Source: Seongchinamella unica
Lineage (GTDB): Bacteria; Pseudomonadota; Gammaproteobacteria; Pseudomonadales; Halieaceae
Direction of reading: 5' to 3'
NCBI RefSeq assembly: GCF_004354085.1
Contig: NZ_SMSE01000001.1
Location: 983,724 to 1,047,723 of the forward strand
DNA length: 64,000 bases
Each line of letters starts with the position of its first letter. Position 1 is the first letter of the stretch. The translations under genes and the position numbers were made by a program. Positions 49,128 through 58,361 of this stretch are shown piece after piece. The notes beneath the pieces are model-generated. The model was given only the letters and a program-made list of their open reading frames with translations. It made no database searches and was not told the origin of the DNA.

Positions 49128-49751
49128 ATGGACACTATTGAGGCCCCTCTGGGGCGTCGCGAAAAGCGCAAGCAAGAGATCCGCCAGCGCATCGAGGACG
49201 CCGCCTACCGCCTGTTCCAGCAACACGGCATCGAGGACACCAGCATCGAACAGATCTGTGTCGAGGCGGACGTTGCCCGGCGCACCTTTTACGGCCACTT
49301 CAACAACAAGCACGCCCTGCTCGGCGGGCTGGGCATCAACCGGCTGTACAGCCGTTCCGAACCGATGCTGGCTGAGTTGATGGCTGCCCACAGCACCACC
49401 CGTGGTCGTCTCGAGGCAATGATCGACTACATTGAATCCAGTTTTTCCGGCATGACGGACATCGACCGCCAGCTTATTCTGGTGGGCCCGACAGCGTTCG
49501 CCGAGGACCCGGACAAGCAACGGGAAATCGGCCTTTCCGCCATGGCCAGCTTTACCCGGCTGTTTGAAGCCGGGGTGGCACAGGGCGATGTCAACACCCG
49601 CTTTTCCCCGGAAACGCTCGCCACTAACGTGGTGGGCACCCTGAACATGCTGACCATCAGCTGGTGCCTGGATAGCAGCTACCCCGTGTTTGCCAAATTG
49701 GAAGAAGCCCGCTGCCTGTTCGAGTACCTGATCTGTAAGGACAGCCAGTAA
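49128..49751 (+). CDS. TetR family transcriptional regulator
   Basis: A 207-residue regulator. The N-terminal helix-turn-helix occupies residues about 12-58 (TSIEQICVEADVARRTFYGH), followed by an all-helical ligand domain. ATG 49128 was chosen over the in-frame ATG at 49104, as MDTIEAPLGRREKRK gives the usual basic start. It is divergent from the amidohydrolase-Rieske unit and upstream of the racemase, cupin and P450 genes, so it probably senses a pathway intermediate. Confidence 0.92.
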   Translation: MDTIEAPLGRREKRKQEIRQRIEDAAYRLFQQHGIEDTSIEQICVEADVARRTFYGHFNNKHALLGGLGINRLYSRSEPMLAELMAAHSTTRGRLEAMIDYIESSFSGMTDIDRQLILVGPTAFAEDPDKQREIGLSAMASFTRLFEAGVAQGDVNTRFSPETLATNVVGTLNMLTISWCLDSSYPVFAKLEEARCLFEYLICKDSQ

Positions 49752-49822
49752 GCCCAGTCTCGCCATTGTTCATCGCTCTGGCGAAGGGCAAGCTGCACCC
49801 CCGATGACACGGAGCAACACGC

Positions 49823-50974
49823 ATGGGTCCACTGACAGGCACTACCATCATCGAAATCGCCGGCCTTGGGCCGGGCCCGTTCGCCGCCATGTCACTGGCC
49901 GACATGGGTGCCGACGTTATCCGCGTGGAGCGCCCCGGCGGCGGCCTGTTCGCCGACCAGCAGGACCCCTGCCTCGATGTGCTCAACCGCGGCAAGCGCT
50001 GCATCGCGGCAGACCTCAAAACCGTCGAGGGCGTTAATATCGTACTGACCCTGGTGGAAAAGGCCGACGCCCTGCTGGAGGGCAATCGCCCCGGGGTGAT
50101 GGAGCGCCTCGGGCTGGGCCCGGATACCTGTCTGGCACGCAACCCGCGACTGGTCTACGGGCGAATGACCGGCTGGGGCCAGGAGGGCCCGCTGGCAGGC
50201 GAAGTGGGGCATGACCTCAACTACGTGGCCCTGAGCGGCGCTCTGCACGCTATGGGCCGGGCGGGAGAAAAGCCGGCTATCCCATTAAACCTGGTGGGCG
50301 ACTTTGGCGGTGGCGGGATGATGCTGGCATACGGCATCGTCTGCGCTCTACTCGAAATGAAAACCTCCGGCAAAGGCCAGGTGGTCGATGCGGCCATGGT
50401 GGACGGAGCCGCCACCCTCATGGCGAGTACCTACGCCGCACTGCAGGCGGGCTTCTGGTCAGACGAGCGCGGGACCAACGTGCTCGATTCCGGCTCCCAT
50501 TTTTACGAGGTCTACGAAACTGCCGATGGCAAGTACATCAGCATCGCGCCGGTAGAGCCGCAGTTCTACGCCGCTTTCCTGGAGCGACTGGGCGAGGATA
50601 CCGCGGGCCTGGAAAATCAGTGGGACATGGCAAACTGGCCGGCCTTCAAAGCCCAGTTGGCCGATCTCTTCAAACAGCGCAGCCGGGACGAGTGGGATTC
50701 ATTCTTCGCCGGCGCGGACATTTGCTACGCGCCGGTGCTGTCCCTGTCAGAGGTCCGTCACCATCCCCACCATCAGGCCAGGGCCACCTATCTCGACGAT
50801 GGCAACAGCTGGCAACCGGCGCCGGCGCCCCGGTTCAGCCGGACCCCGGGGGAGATCCGGCGCCCGCCCGCCAGGACAGGCGCGCACTCAAGGGAAATAC
50901 TGGCGGAATTCGGCTTCGCCGAGACAGAAATCGAGGCCCTGATCGACAAGGGCGCAGTTAAGCAGAGTGATTAA
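49823..50974 (+). CDS. Alpha-methylacyl-CoA racemase-like CoA-transferase III family enzyme
   Basis: A 383-residue family III protein. The catalytic pair His130-Asp131 (GHDLNYVALSG) and Asp160 (VGDFGGGG) keep the 30-residue spacing of mycobacterial alpha-methylacyl-CoA racemase, together with the conserved PLNLVGDFGGGGMMLAYGI region. Such racemases interconvert 2R and 2S methyl-branched acyl-CoAs from isoprenoid or sterol side chains. Gene order with a P450 supports that role. It begins 71 bases after the TetR gene. Confidence 0.9.
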   Translation: MGPLTGTTIIEIAGLGPGPFAAMSLADMGADVIRVERPGGGLFADQQDPCLDVLNRGKRCIAADLKTVEGVNIVLTLVEKADALLEGNRPGVMERLGLGPDTCLARNPRLVYGRMTGWGQEGPLAGEVGHDLNYVALSGALHAMGRAGEKPAIPLNLVGDFGGGGMMLAYGIVCALLEMKTSGKGQVVDAAMVDGAATLMASTYAALQAGFWSDERGTNVLDSGSHFYEVYETADGKYISIAPVEPQFYAAFLERLGEDTAGLENQWDMANWPAFKAQLADLFKQRSRDEWDSFFAGADICYAPVLSLSEVRHHPHHQARATYLDDGNSWQPAPAPRFSRTPGEIRRPPARTGAHSREILAEFGFAETEIEALIDKGAVKQSD

Positions 50975-50984
50975 GGAGAGAGCA

Positions 50985-51431
50985 ATGACCCTACCCGAAG
51001 CGGTCCACTTTGGAGAAAACGACCTGCCATTTATCGATATTGGCGATGGCAGCCAGCTCAAGGTCCTGCAGGTAAAGCGTGGCGAGGGACTGTGGATTAT
51101 CGAGAATATTTTCCAGGCCGGCTACGAGGTGGAACAGCACAAACACACCGGGCCCGTTTGGGGCTATACCTCATCCGGCGCCTGGAAGTACCGGGAATAT
51201 GACTACGTTAACCGTGCCGGCTCCTTTCTCTATGAGCCGGCAGGCTCAGTGCATACCCTGCAATGTGTCGAGGACAACACCCGGGTCTGGTTCCAGATGT
51301 ATGGCAGCAACATCAACCTCGGTCCCGACGGCAACATCACCTCCGTCGTCGATGGCCAACTAACCCTGGATTTCTATCTCGCCATGTGTGAAGAGCAGGG
51401 CCTGCCCCGGCCCAATGTGCTGGTGGAATAG
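50985..51431 (+). CDS. Cupin-domain protein (2,4'-dihydroxyacetophenone dioxygenase-like)
   Basis: A 148-residue single-cupin protein. Metal ligands are suggested by EQHKHTG and the later SVHTLQ histidine. It resembles the DAD-type cupin dioxygenases, which cleave a carbon-carbon bond beside a ketone, but function is only inferred. ATG 50985 follows AAGGAGAG; the upstream start at 50967 overlaps the racemase end. The P450 start follows its stop after two bases. Confidence 0.8.
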   Translation: MTLPEAVHFGENDLPFIDIGDGSQLKVLQVKRGEGLWIIENIFQAGYEVEQHKHTGPVWGYTSSGAWKYREYDYVNRAGSFLYEPAGSVHTLQCVEDNTRVWFQMYGSNINLGPDGNITSVVDGQLTLDFYLAMCEEQGLPRPNVLVE

Positions 51432-51433
51432 CC

Positions 51434-52633
51434 GTGTTGATCGATATTTACAGCCCCGGGATCTACACTGCCGGCATACCTCACCGCCAGTTTGCCTGGC
51501 TGCGGGAAAACGCACCCGTGTACTGGCATGAGCATCCCGACGGCGGCGGCTACTGGGTCGTGAGCCGGCACCGGGAGGTGGTCCAGGTATCGAAAGACTT
51601 CAAGACCTACTCCGCCGAGCGCGGCTTCGTCATGGTCGACGACATGGAACCCGACGTGCTGGACATGGTGCGAAACCAGTTGCTGGGCATGGATCCGCCC
51701 CGTCACGCTCCCCTGCGGCGGGCCGTGATCACCCGCTTTACATCGAAGCGACTGGCGGCACTGGAGCCCCGGGTACGGGCCATTGCCCGCGGCATCATGG
51801 CGCGGGTCGGCGCGTTGGAGGACATCAATTTCGTCGAAGACCTGGCCGGCGACCTGCCTACCGCGGTGATCTGCTCGCTGCTGGATATACCCGAGGACAT
51901 GTGGCCGCAGATTCGCCGCTGGTCAGACCTGTGCACCTCCGCCACCGACCCGGACCTCGGCGGCACTCCCGAGGAGGTCAACCAGGCCAGCATCGAAATG
52001 GGTACCTACGGTTTTCAGCTCGCCTCACAGCGCAAGGACGGTGGCGGCGATGACCTGATTTCCCTGCTGATCAACCAGGAGGTCGATGGTGAGAAAGTAT
52101 CAGAGGCGGAATTCGCCTCTCTGTTTGTGCAAATTGCCGTCGCCGGCAACGAAACCACCCGTGGACTGATCAGCAGCGGTATGTACCTGCTGGCACAACA
52201 CCCGCAGGCCTATGCTGAGCTGGAACGCGATTATTCGCTCATTCCCTCGGCGGTGGAAGAAATGCTGCGCTGGACCTGCCCGCTGCACTATTTCCGCCGC
52301 ACCGCTACCTGTGATACGGAACTGGGTGGGGAAAAAATTGCCGCCGGTGACCGGGTGGTCATGCTATACAGCTCGGCCAACTTCGATGAAAGCGTCTTCC
52401 ACCAGCCAATGAAGTTCGATATTCGGCGCAATCCCAACCCCCACCTCGCCTTCGGCTACGGCATTCACCTGTGCCTGGGCGCCAACCTGGCGCGGATGGA
52501 AGCCAGACTGTTCCTGGAGGAGTTCTTCCGGGCTTTCAGTGGCCTTGAGCTCACCGGGACGCCCAGCTACATCGAGTCAAATATTGTGCACGGATTCAAG
52601 CAGATGCCAGCACGGCTGACGCGCCGTCACTGA
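51434..52633 (+). CDS. Cytochrome P450
   Basis: A 399-residue soluble class I P450. The I-helix AGNETTRG lies near residue 236, the ExxR motif in VEEMLRW near 274, and the haem ligand Cys347 in FGYGIHLCLG. The sequence is of the bacterial CYP124/125/142-like type, enzymes that hydroxylate terminal methyl groups of sterol or isoprenoid chains; that assignment is tentative. Start is GTG 51434, two bases after the cupin stop. No ferredoxin or ferredoxin reductase gene is in the window. Confidence 0.92.
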   Translation: MLIDIYSPGIYTAGIPHRQFAWLRENAPVYWHEHPDGGGYWVVSRHREVVQVSKDFKTYSAERGFVMVDDMEPDVLDMVRNQLLGMDPPRHAPLRRAVITRFTSKRLAALEPRVRAIARGIMARVGALEDINFVEDLAGDLPTAVICSLLDIPEDMWPQIRRWSDLCTSATDPDLGGTPEEVNQASIEMGTYGFQLASQRKDGGGDDLISLLINQEVDGEKVSEAEFASLFVQIAVAGNETTRGLISSGMYLLAQHPQAYAELERDYSLIPSAVEEMLRWTCPLHYFRRTATCDTELGGEKIAAGDRVVMLYSSANFDESVFHQPMKFDIRRNPNPHLAFGYGIHLCLGANLARMEARLFLEEFFRAFSGLELTGTPSYIESNIVHGFKQMPARLTRRH

Positions 52634-52651
52634 CGGTCTGGTACTCCCCGC

Positions 52652-52670
52652 TCACAGCGGTCGGCTGTGA
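52652..52670 (+). terminator. Hairpin after the P450 gene
   Basis: TCACAGC-GGTCG-GCTGTGA forms a 7-bp stem with a 5-base loop, followed by an AT-rich CATATTTCTGTCTATTTTT. It could be a terminator with an imperfect T-tract, or an operator for ilvE. Confidence 0.4.
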
Positions 52671-52766
52671 CATATTTCTGTCTATTTTTGACCGCCAACT
52701 GCTCCATAGGCGTGCGTCTCGGGGTATTATTGAACGTTTCAGCAAAAGAACTTTGAGACCTAGGCG

Positions 52767-53762
52767 ATGGCGGCATTTGGCACGAAATTTACCGGGAAGA
52801 TGATACTGGGTACCTACCAGGACGGGCACTGGTCCGACCTGGAGCTGGTGCCCGTGGCGCCCTTCTCCCTGCATCCGGCCACTCACGTGCTGCACTATGC
52901 CAGCGAATGCTTCGAGGGCCTCAAGGCCTACCGCACGGACAGCGGCGAGGTTCACCTGTTCCGTCCCGACCGGCATGTGGCCCGGATGCTCAACAGCGCC
53001 GCGCAACTGCTGCTGCCCATACCCGACGGCGACACCCTTACTCGCGCCCTGCATATGGCAGTTGCCGCGGTAAAAGATGAAATTCCTGCCTATCCCGGTG
53101 CTCTCTACCTGCGCCCCACCCTGTTCGGTACCGAGGAAGATATCGGCGCTGCAGCCCGGCCCACCCAGAAGGCTATCTTCTACGTGCTGACGTCACCCGT
53201 TGGCGACTACTTCGCCGGCGGCCTCAAGCCCCTGCGGGTCAAGGTGGATGACCAGGCCCAGCGCTCCACTCCGAATTTCGGCGAGGTAAAAACCGGCGGT
53301 AATTACGCCGCCGCCATGCGCCAGGTCGTCCGTGCCCGCGAGGAACTGGGGGCGGACCAGGTACTGTTTGCCCCCGGCGGCATTGTGCAGGAAACCGGGG
53401 CTGCCAACTTTGTGCTCATTGAAGGTGATGAATTGTTGACCAAGCCGCTGGACGGCTCAATTCTGCCGGGTGTCACCCGCGACAGCATACTCACCCTGGC
53501 AGCGGACGCCGGCCTGAAAGTGACAGAACGGGACTTCACGGTGGAAGAGCTCCTGCGCCGGGCTCCCAATGGCGAGGCCGCGCTGACCGGCACCGCGGCA
53601 GTACTCACCCCGGTCGGCGAACTGCTCTACAACGGTGACACGATACAAGTGGGCGATGGGCAGATGGGGCCCTGGTCCAGCCGCCTGCGGGAGCAGCTGT
53701 GTGCCATCCAGAGTGGCGAGGCAGACGACCCCCATGGATGGCGGGTGGCCCTGGCTGAATGA
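52767..53762 (+). CDS. ilvE: Branched-chain amino acid aminotransferase
   Basis: A 331-residue class IV aminotransferase. The PLP lysine is Lys175 in EVKTGGNYAAAM, with family motifs YASECFEGLKAYR and ETGAANFVLIEGDEL. It transaminates leucine, isoleucine and valine with 2-oxoglutarate. ATG 52767 is preceded by a short purine run. It heads a three-gene unit with the quinone oxidoreductase (ATGA overlap) and an SDR. Confidence 0.93.
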   Translation: MAAFGTKFTGKMILGTYQDGHWSDLELVPVAPFSLHPATHVLHYASECFEGLKAYRTDSGEVHLFRPDRHVARMLNSAAQLLLPIPDGDTLTRALHMAVAAVKDEIPAYPGALYLRPTLFGTEEDIGAAARPTQKAIFYVLTSPVGDYFAGGLKPLRVKVDDQAQRSTPNFGEVKTGGNYAAAMRQVVRAREELGADQVLFAPGGIVQETGAANFVLIEGDELLTKPLDGSILPGVTRDSILTLAADAGLKVTERDFTVEELLRRAPNGEAALTGTAAVLTPVGELLYNGDTIQVGDGQMGPWSSRLREQLCAIQSGEADDPHGWRVALAE

Positions 53763-54748
53763 GCATGTCGCATCCACGCCGCTACATCGACATCAATCCC
53801 GAAGACCGCAGCCTTAAGGTGGCCACTGACACCCTTGCCGACCCGGCCCCCGGGCAGATATTGATCAAGGTCGCCGCGGCGGGAATCAACCGCGCCGACC
53901 TGCTGCAACGGGCGGGGCTCTATCCGCCGCCGGAGGACGCCTCACCGATCATGGGCCTTGAAGTGTCCGGTACCGTGCTCGCCCTCGGCGACGGTGTGGA
54001 GGGCTGGCAGGTCGGTGATCCCATTTGCGCCCTGACCCACGGCGGCGGTTACGCGGACCTGGCGATCGCGCCCCAGGGCCAGTGCCTGCCCATTCCCGGC
54101 GGCCTGAGCATGGAAGGGGCAGCGGCCCTGCCGGAGGCCCTGCTGACCGTATGGCACAATATTTTCCAACGGGCCGCGATGCAGCCCGGCGAAAAAGTAC
54201 TGATCCATGGCGGCGCCAGCGGCATCGGCACTTTGGGTGTCCAGATGGCCAGCGCCATGGGTGGCGAGGTCTATACCACGGCGGGGAGCGACGAAAAGTG
54301 TGCGGCGCTGGAAGCCCTCGGCGCGCGCAGGGCGTTCAACTACAAGACCCAGGACTTCGAAACCGCCTGCAGCGAGGCCGGCCTGCGGGACCGTATCAAC
54401 GTGATCCTGGACCTGGCCGGTGGTGACTTCATCCAGAAGAACCTGAACCTGGCGGCGCCGGAAGGCCGCATCGTATACATCGCCTTTATTCGCGGCTTCA
54501 AGGCCGAAGTCAACTTCGCCCCGCTGTTGCTGAAGCGCCTGACACTGACCGGCTCGACACTCAGGGCGCAGAGTTTCGCCCAGAAGACAGTCATGTGCGA
54601 GGAGCTGCGCCAGCATATTTATCCACTGCTGGATAACGGCAGCATCAAACCGGTAGTCGACCGGGTATTTGAACTGGCAGACGTGGCCAAAGCCCACGAT
54701 TACATGCAAAGTGGCGCTCACATGGGCAAGATCATTCTCCGACCCTGA
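53759..54748 (+). CDS. Zinc-free NADPH quinone oxidoreductase (MDR family)
   Basis: A 329-residue medium-chain dehydrogenase/reductase. It has the quinone-oxidoreductase segment GINRADLLQRAGLYPPP, the NADPH motif IHGGASGIGTLGVQMA near residue 150, and no zinc-binding cysteine cluster. It resembles the PIG3/TP53I3 branch. Start ATG overlaps the ilvE stop; a second ATG two codons later is possible. Confidence 0.91.
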   Translation: MSMSHPRRYIDINPEDRSLKVATDTLADPAPGQILIKVAAAGINRADLLQRAGLYPPPEDASPIMGLEVSGTVLALGDGVEGWQVGDPICALTHGGGYADLAIAPQGQCLPIPGGLSMEGAAALPEALLTVWHNIFQRAAMQPGEKVLIHGGASGIGTLGVQMASAMGGEVYTTAGSDEKCAALEALGARRAFNYKTQDFETACSEAGLRDRINVILDLAGGDFIQKNLNLAAPEGRIVYIAFIRGFKAEVNFAPLLLKRLTLTGSTLRAQSFAQKTVMCEELRQHIYPLLDNGSIKPVVDRVFELADVAKAHDYMQSGAHMGKIILRP

Positions 54749-54757
54749 GGAGCCACA

Positions 54758-55507
54758 ATGCAGAGATTCGACGACAAGGTCGCACTGGTTACCGGTGCGG
54801 CCTCCGGTATTGGCCGCGCCACCGCTATTAGACTGGCCTCAGAGGGGGCCGCCGTATTCCTCGCTGACATCAACCCCGCCGGGCTCGCCGAGACCGTCGC
54901 CGCATTGCCGGCAGACGGTCGCAGCCGCAGTTTCCAACTCAACGTCAGCGATTCCGCTGACTGCAACAACGCGGTAGCGGCCTGCGTGGAGGCCTTTGGC
55001 AAGCTTGATATCCTCTGCAACATCGCCGGTGTCGCGATCTGCGACAACCTCTCCAACATTACCGACGAACAATGGCACCGGGCGGTAGGCATCAACCTGG
55101 ACGGAGTGTTTTTCATGTGTCGGGCCGCCATGCCGCACCTGCTTGAAAGTGGGGGCAACATCGTCAACATGTCTTCCTCTGCCGGCCTTGTCGGCCAGGC
55201 TTACAACTCAGCTTACTGTGCAACCAAGGCCGGTGTGCTGATGTTCAGCAAATCCCTGGCCCTGGAATACGCCAGGCAGGGCGTGCGGGTCAATGCGGTT
55301 TGTCCCGGTTTCGTGAAAACGCCGCTGTCCGCCAACTTCGCCATGCCACAACAGGTGGACACGGACCTGATGGCAAGGCTAATGCCCCTGTCCGAGGGGG
55401 CTGAGCCGGAAGAGATCGCCGCCAGTGTCGCCTACCTGGCGTCAGAGGAAGCGCGTTTTATCAACGGCATCGGCCTGCCCATCGACGGTGCCCAGACCGC
55501 CGGCTAG
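54758..55507 (+). CDS. Short-chain dehydrogenase/reductase
   Basis: A 249-residue classical SDR. TGAASGIGRATAIRLA near residue 12, NIAG near 88 and catalytic YCATK near 150 are all present. Residues 180-195 (VCPGFVKTPLSANFAM) fit the cofactor lid. ATG 54758 follows GAGGAG, nine bases after the quinone oxidoreductase stop. Substrate is unknown. Confidence 0.91.
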   Translation: MQRFDDKVALVTGAASGIGRATAIRLASEGAAVFLADINPAGLAETVAALPADGRSRSFQLNVSDSADCNNAVAACVEAFGKLDILCNIAGVAICDNLSNITDEQWHRAVGINLDGVFFMCRAAMPHLLESGGNIVNMSSSAGLVGQAYNSAYCATKAGVLMFSKSLALEYARQGVRVNAVCPGFVKTPLSANFAMPQQVDTDLMARLMPLSEGAEPEEIAASVAYLASEEARFINGIGLPIDGAQTAG

Positions 55508-55548
55508 TGATTGCTTGCTCTGACGCTGGCGTCGGGTAATATCCGGGC

Positions 55549-57402
55549 ATGAGCGATGCCATCATTTACCTCGATCCCGATTCGGAGCTTAATCTCCAGG
55601 CCCAGATCCGCCAGAAAATGGTGGAGGCTATCACCCTGGGCAACTTCCCCGAGGGAGAACGCCTGCCCTCTTCCCGCAAGCTGGCGGAACAACTGGGCGT
55701 TGCCCGCAACACCGTGGTTCTCGCCTACCAGCAACTGGTCGACGAAGGGTACCTGGTCAGTCGCGAGCGCAGCGGGCTCTACGTCAACGAGGAGATCCGC
55801 AGCGGACAGGTCGCGCCGGAGCAGTACAGCAGGCGCCAGCGGCAGGCCAGTGATCGCTGGCGGCAACGGTTTCGCAACTCGACCACTCCCGCCCAGGACT
55901 TTACCTGCCCGCCCAACTGGCAACAATATCCGTTCCCGTTCATCGAGGGGCAGTTCGATCACTCCCTCTACCCGGTGAGGGAGTGGCGAGAGGCCAGCCG
56001 GCTGGCGCTGGGGGTCAAGGAGATCAACACCTGGGCGGGTGAAACCGGGGACATCGACGACCCGATGCTGATTGAACAGATCCGCTCCCGTATCCTGCCC
56101 CGCCGGGGCATTCAGGCCCGGCCGGAGGAAATTCTGGTCACCGTGGGCACCCAGCAGGCGCTTTACCTTGCTACCGAACTGCTGGTGGATTCCAGCGTAG
56201 CGGTAGCCGTCGAGGAACCGGGCTACCCGGGTATGCGCCGGCTGCTGGCACAGCGCGGTGCCCCCATCGTCTACCAACCGGTGGATGAAGAGGGCCTGGT
56301 GGTGGATGACCGGCTGGACGACTGCCAATTGATTTACGTCACCCCCAGCCACCAGACGCCGACCGCGGTGACCATGTCCAGCGAACGCAGGAAGGCCCTG
56401 CTGGCCCGCGCCAACGACTCTGATGCGCTGATTATCGAGGACGACTTCGAATTTGAGAGCAATTACCTGAGCTCACCGCACCCGGCCCTGCGCAGCATGG
56501 ACAACGGGGACCGGGTGATTTACGTCTCCTGCCTGTCCAAGGTATTGTCCCCCGGCCTGCGCCTGGGCTTCATGGTGGCGGCGCCGGAGGTCATAGAGGA
56601 AGCGCGCAAGCTGCGCCGGTTGATGGTGCGCCACCCGCCACTGAACAACCAGCGTACTGCCGCGTTCTTCCTGTCCCTGGGACACTACGACAGCTTCCTG
56701 ATGCACCTGCACCGTATTTTCGAAGAGCGCTGGATTGCGCTGCGCCGCGCCCTTAATTACTACATGCTGTTCTACGTGGAAATGGCGCCGGCCCAGGGGG
56801 GCACATCCCTGTGGATCAAGGGGCCGGAAGACCTGGATGTGAAATTCGTTGCCCAGGAGGCAGCCAGGCGCGGCATACTGATCGAGCCAGTGGATCACTA
56901 CTACGCAACGTCCAACGCGCCCCGCAACTGCTTCCGCATGGGTGTGACCAGCATACCTCATGGCGCGATTCGCGACGGTGTGCTGGCACTGCGGGACCTG
57001 TTCCACGATCTCACTGAAAACAAGACCGAAACCTTTGACAGTGCCCGCGGCGAGCACCTCACCGGCGACGCCCTGCGCGAGGCCCTGGCGGGCAAGGTGA
57101 TGGTCAGCATTATCGCCTATGGCGACCCCTGCACGATAGAAGTCTGCGACGACGGCTCACTGATAGGCAAGGCCGGCTACGCCGCCGAGGACCAGGACGA
57201 AGGTCAGTGGTGGATAGAGCACGACCGCTGGCATCGCCAGTGGGGTCGTTGGGCCTGGGGCGAAATCGGGATATATGACGTACGCCGCGAGGGCAATATT
57301 CTCAAGCTGTTCGACGAGGACGGCTGGTTGATAGACCGTTATATTCCACAAAAATCCAGTGAACAGGATGCGCAGTTGGCATCTGGCCTAAAAAGCGGCT
57401 GA
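55549..57402 (+). CDS. MocR-type regulator (GntR-aminotransferase) with extra C-terminal domain
   Basis: A 617-residue fusion. Residues about 12-78 form a GntR winged helix (LPSSRKLAEQLGVARNTVVL). Residues about 115-485 form a fold-type I aminotransferase domain, with the PLP lysine Lys331 in SCLSKVLSPGLRLGF. From about 488 there is an additional domain of about 130 residues, rich in Trp (QWWIEHDRWHRQWGRWAWGE), which is not part of standard MocR proteins of roughly 470-500 residues. It may bind a small ligand. The regulator probably controls the next two genes, which share an upstream motif. Confidence 0.9.
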   Translation: MSDAIIYLDPDSELNLQAQIRQKMVEAITLGNFPEGERLPSSRKLAEQLGVARNTVVLAYQQLVDEGYLVSRERSGLYVNEEIRSGQVAPEQYSRRQRQASDRWRQRFRNSTTPAQDFTCPPNWQQYPFPFIEGQFDHSLYPVREWREASRLALGVKEINTWAGETGDIDDPMLIEQIRSRILPRRGIQARPEEILVTVGTQQALYLATELLVDSSVAVAVEEPGYPGMRRLLAQRGAPIVYQPVDEEGLVVDDRLDDCQLIYVTPSHQTPTAVTMSSERRKALLARANDSDALIIEDDFEFESNYLSSPHPALRSMDNGDRVIYVSCLSKVLSPGLRLGFMVAAPEVIEEARKLRRLMVRHPPLNNQRTAAFFLSLGHYDSFLMHLHRIFEERWIALRRALNYYMLFYVEMAPAQGGTSLWIKGPEDLDVKFVAQEAARRGILIEPVDHYYATSNAPRNCFRMGVTSIPHGAIRDGVLALRDLFHDLTENKTETFDSARGEHLTGDALREALAGKVMVSIIAYGDPCTIEVCDDGSLIGKAGYAAEDQDEGQWWIEHDRWHRQWGRWAWGEIGIYDVRREGNILKLFDEDGWLIDRYIPQKSSEQDAQLASGLKSG

Positions 57403-57429
57403 CAACTGGCCCTACCTCAACGCCGACTT
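57403..57429. promoter_or_regulatory. Shared regulatory motif, copy 1 (before the amidase gene)
   Basis: CAACTGGCCCTACCTC, then after five bases CCGACTT. The first 16 bases agree with copy 2 at 14 positions, and CCGACTT is identical. It begins at the mocR stop and ends 54 bases before the amidase ATG. Confidence 0.55.
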
Positions 57430-57483
57430 TTTTCCGTAGATTCAACTCTCAACCTTTCACCGGCTAACAACGGAGGACAGCCG

Positions 57484-58350
57484 ATGAGTCACTTTGCCAT
57501 TGCCGGGCTACAGCTGGAGGTATCCGGCAAGGACAACCGCTATCTCATCCAGAAAGAGATAGAAAAAACGATCCGCCTCTACCCCTGGATACAAATGGTG
57601 GTGATCGGAGAGTTGGCTACTTTTGGTGCCGATAAGTCCTTTGCCCAGGAGCTACCTGGCGACATCGAAAGCTTTTACTGCCGCATCGCCCACGACCTCG
57701 GTATCTGGCTGGTGCCTGGCAGCATTTACGAGAAAGACGGTGATGAGATCTATAACACCGCGATGGCCATCGACCCCGAAGGCAAGGTGGTCGGCCGTTA
57801 TCGCAAGATGTTCCCGTTCTGCCCCTACGAGGAAAACGTCACCGGCGGCACTGAATTTCTGGTGTTCGATGTGCCCGGGGCTGGTCGCTTCGGCATCCAC
57901 ATCTGTTATGACCAGTGGTTTCCGGAAACCGCACGACAACTGGCATGGATGGGAGCGGAAGTGTTGATCTGCCCCACCATGACCAACACCATCGACCGGG
58001 AGCTGGAGCTCTGTCTGGCACGGGCAAACGCAATCAGCAATCAGTGCTACGTATTCAACGTCAACGTGGCAGGCAAGCTCGGCAATGGCCGCTCTATTGT
58101 CATCGGCCCTGACGGCAAGGTTATCCATGAAGCGGGAGAACTCCAGGAAACGATTCCCATCGAGCTGGATATTGCCAGTGTCGCGCGGGTCAGGGAACGC
58201 GGCGTGCTGGGACTTGGGCAAACCCTGAAAAGCCTGCGTGACTCGGGGTCCGAATTCCCCGTCTACCGGGGTGCGGCTCCCGCCGGGGCTACCGCCACAC
58301 TGGGCCCGCTGGTCAAACCGGAGCCACACCGCAAAGACAAACTGGACTAA
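57484..58350 (+). CDS. Carbon-nitrogen hydrolase (nitrilase superfamily amidase)
   Basis: A 288-residue nitrilase-superfamily protein. The catalytic triad is Glu43 (IGELAT), Lys108 (RYRKMFPF) and Cys141 (HICYDQWFPE). It probably hydrolyses an amide or carbamoyl bond in the cytoplasm; it lacks a signal peptide. ATG 57484 follows CGGAGGA. The preceding regulator and following TonB receptor suggest it acts on a compound taken up from outside. Confidence 0.92.
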   Translation: MSHFAIAGLQLEVSGKDNRYLIQKEIEKTIRLYPWIQMVVIGELATFGADKSFAQELPGDIESFYCRIAHDLGIWLVPGSIYEKDGDEIYNTAMAIDPEGKVVGRYRKMFPFCPYEENVTGGTEFLVFDVPGAGRFGIHICYDQWFPETARQLAWMGAEVLICPTMTNTIDRELELCLARANAISNQCYVFNVNVAGKLGNGRSIVIGPDGKVIHEAGELQETIPIELDIASVARVRERGVLGLGQTLKSLRDSGSEFPVYRGAAPAGATATLGPLVKPEPHRKDKLD

Positions 58351-58361
58351 CGACGAATATG

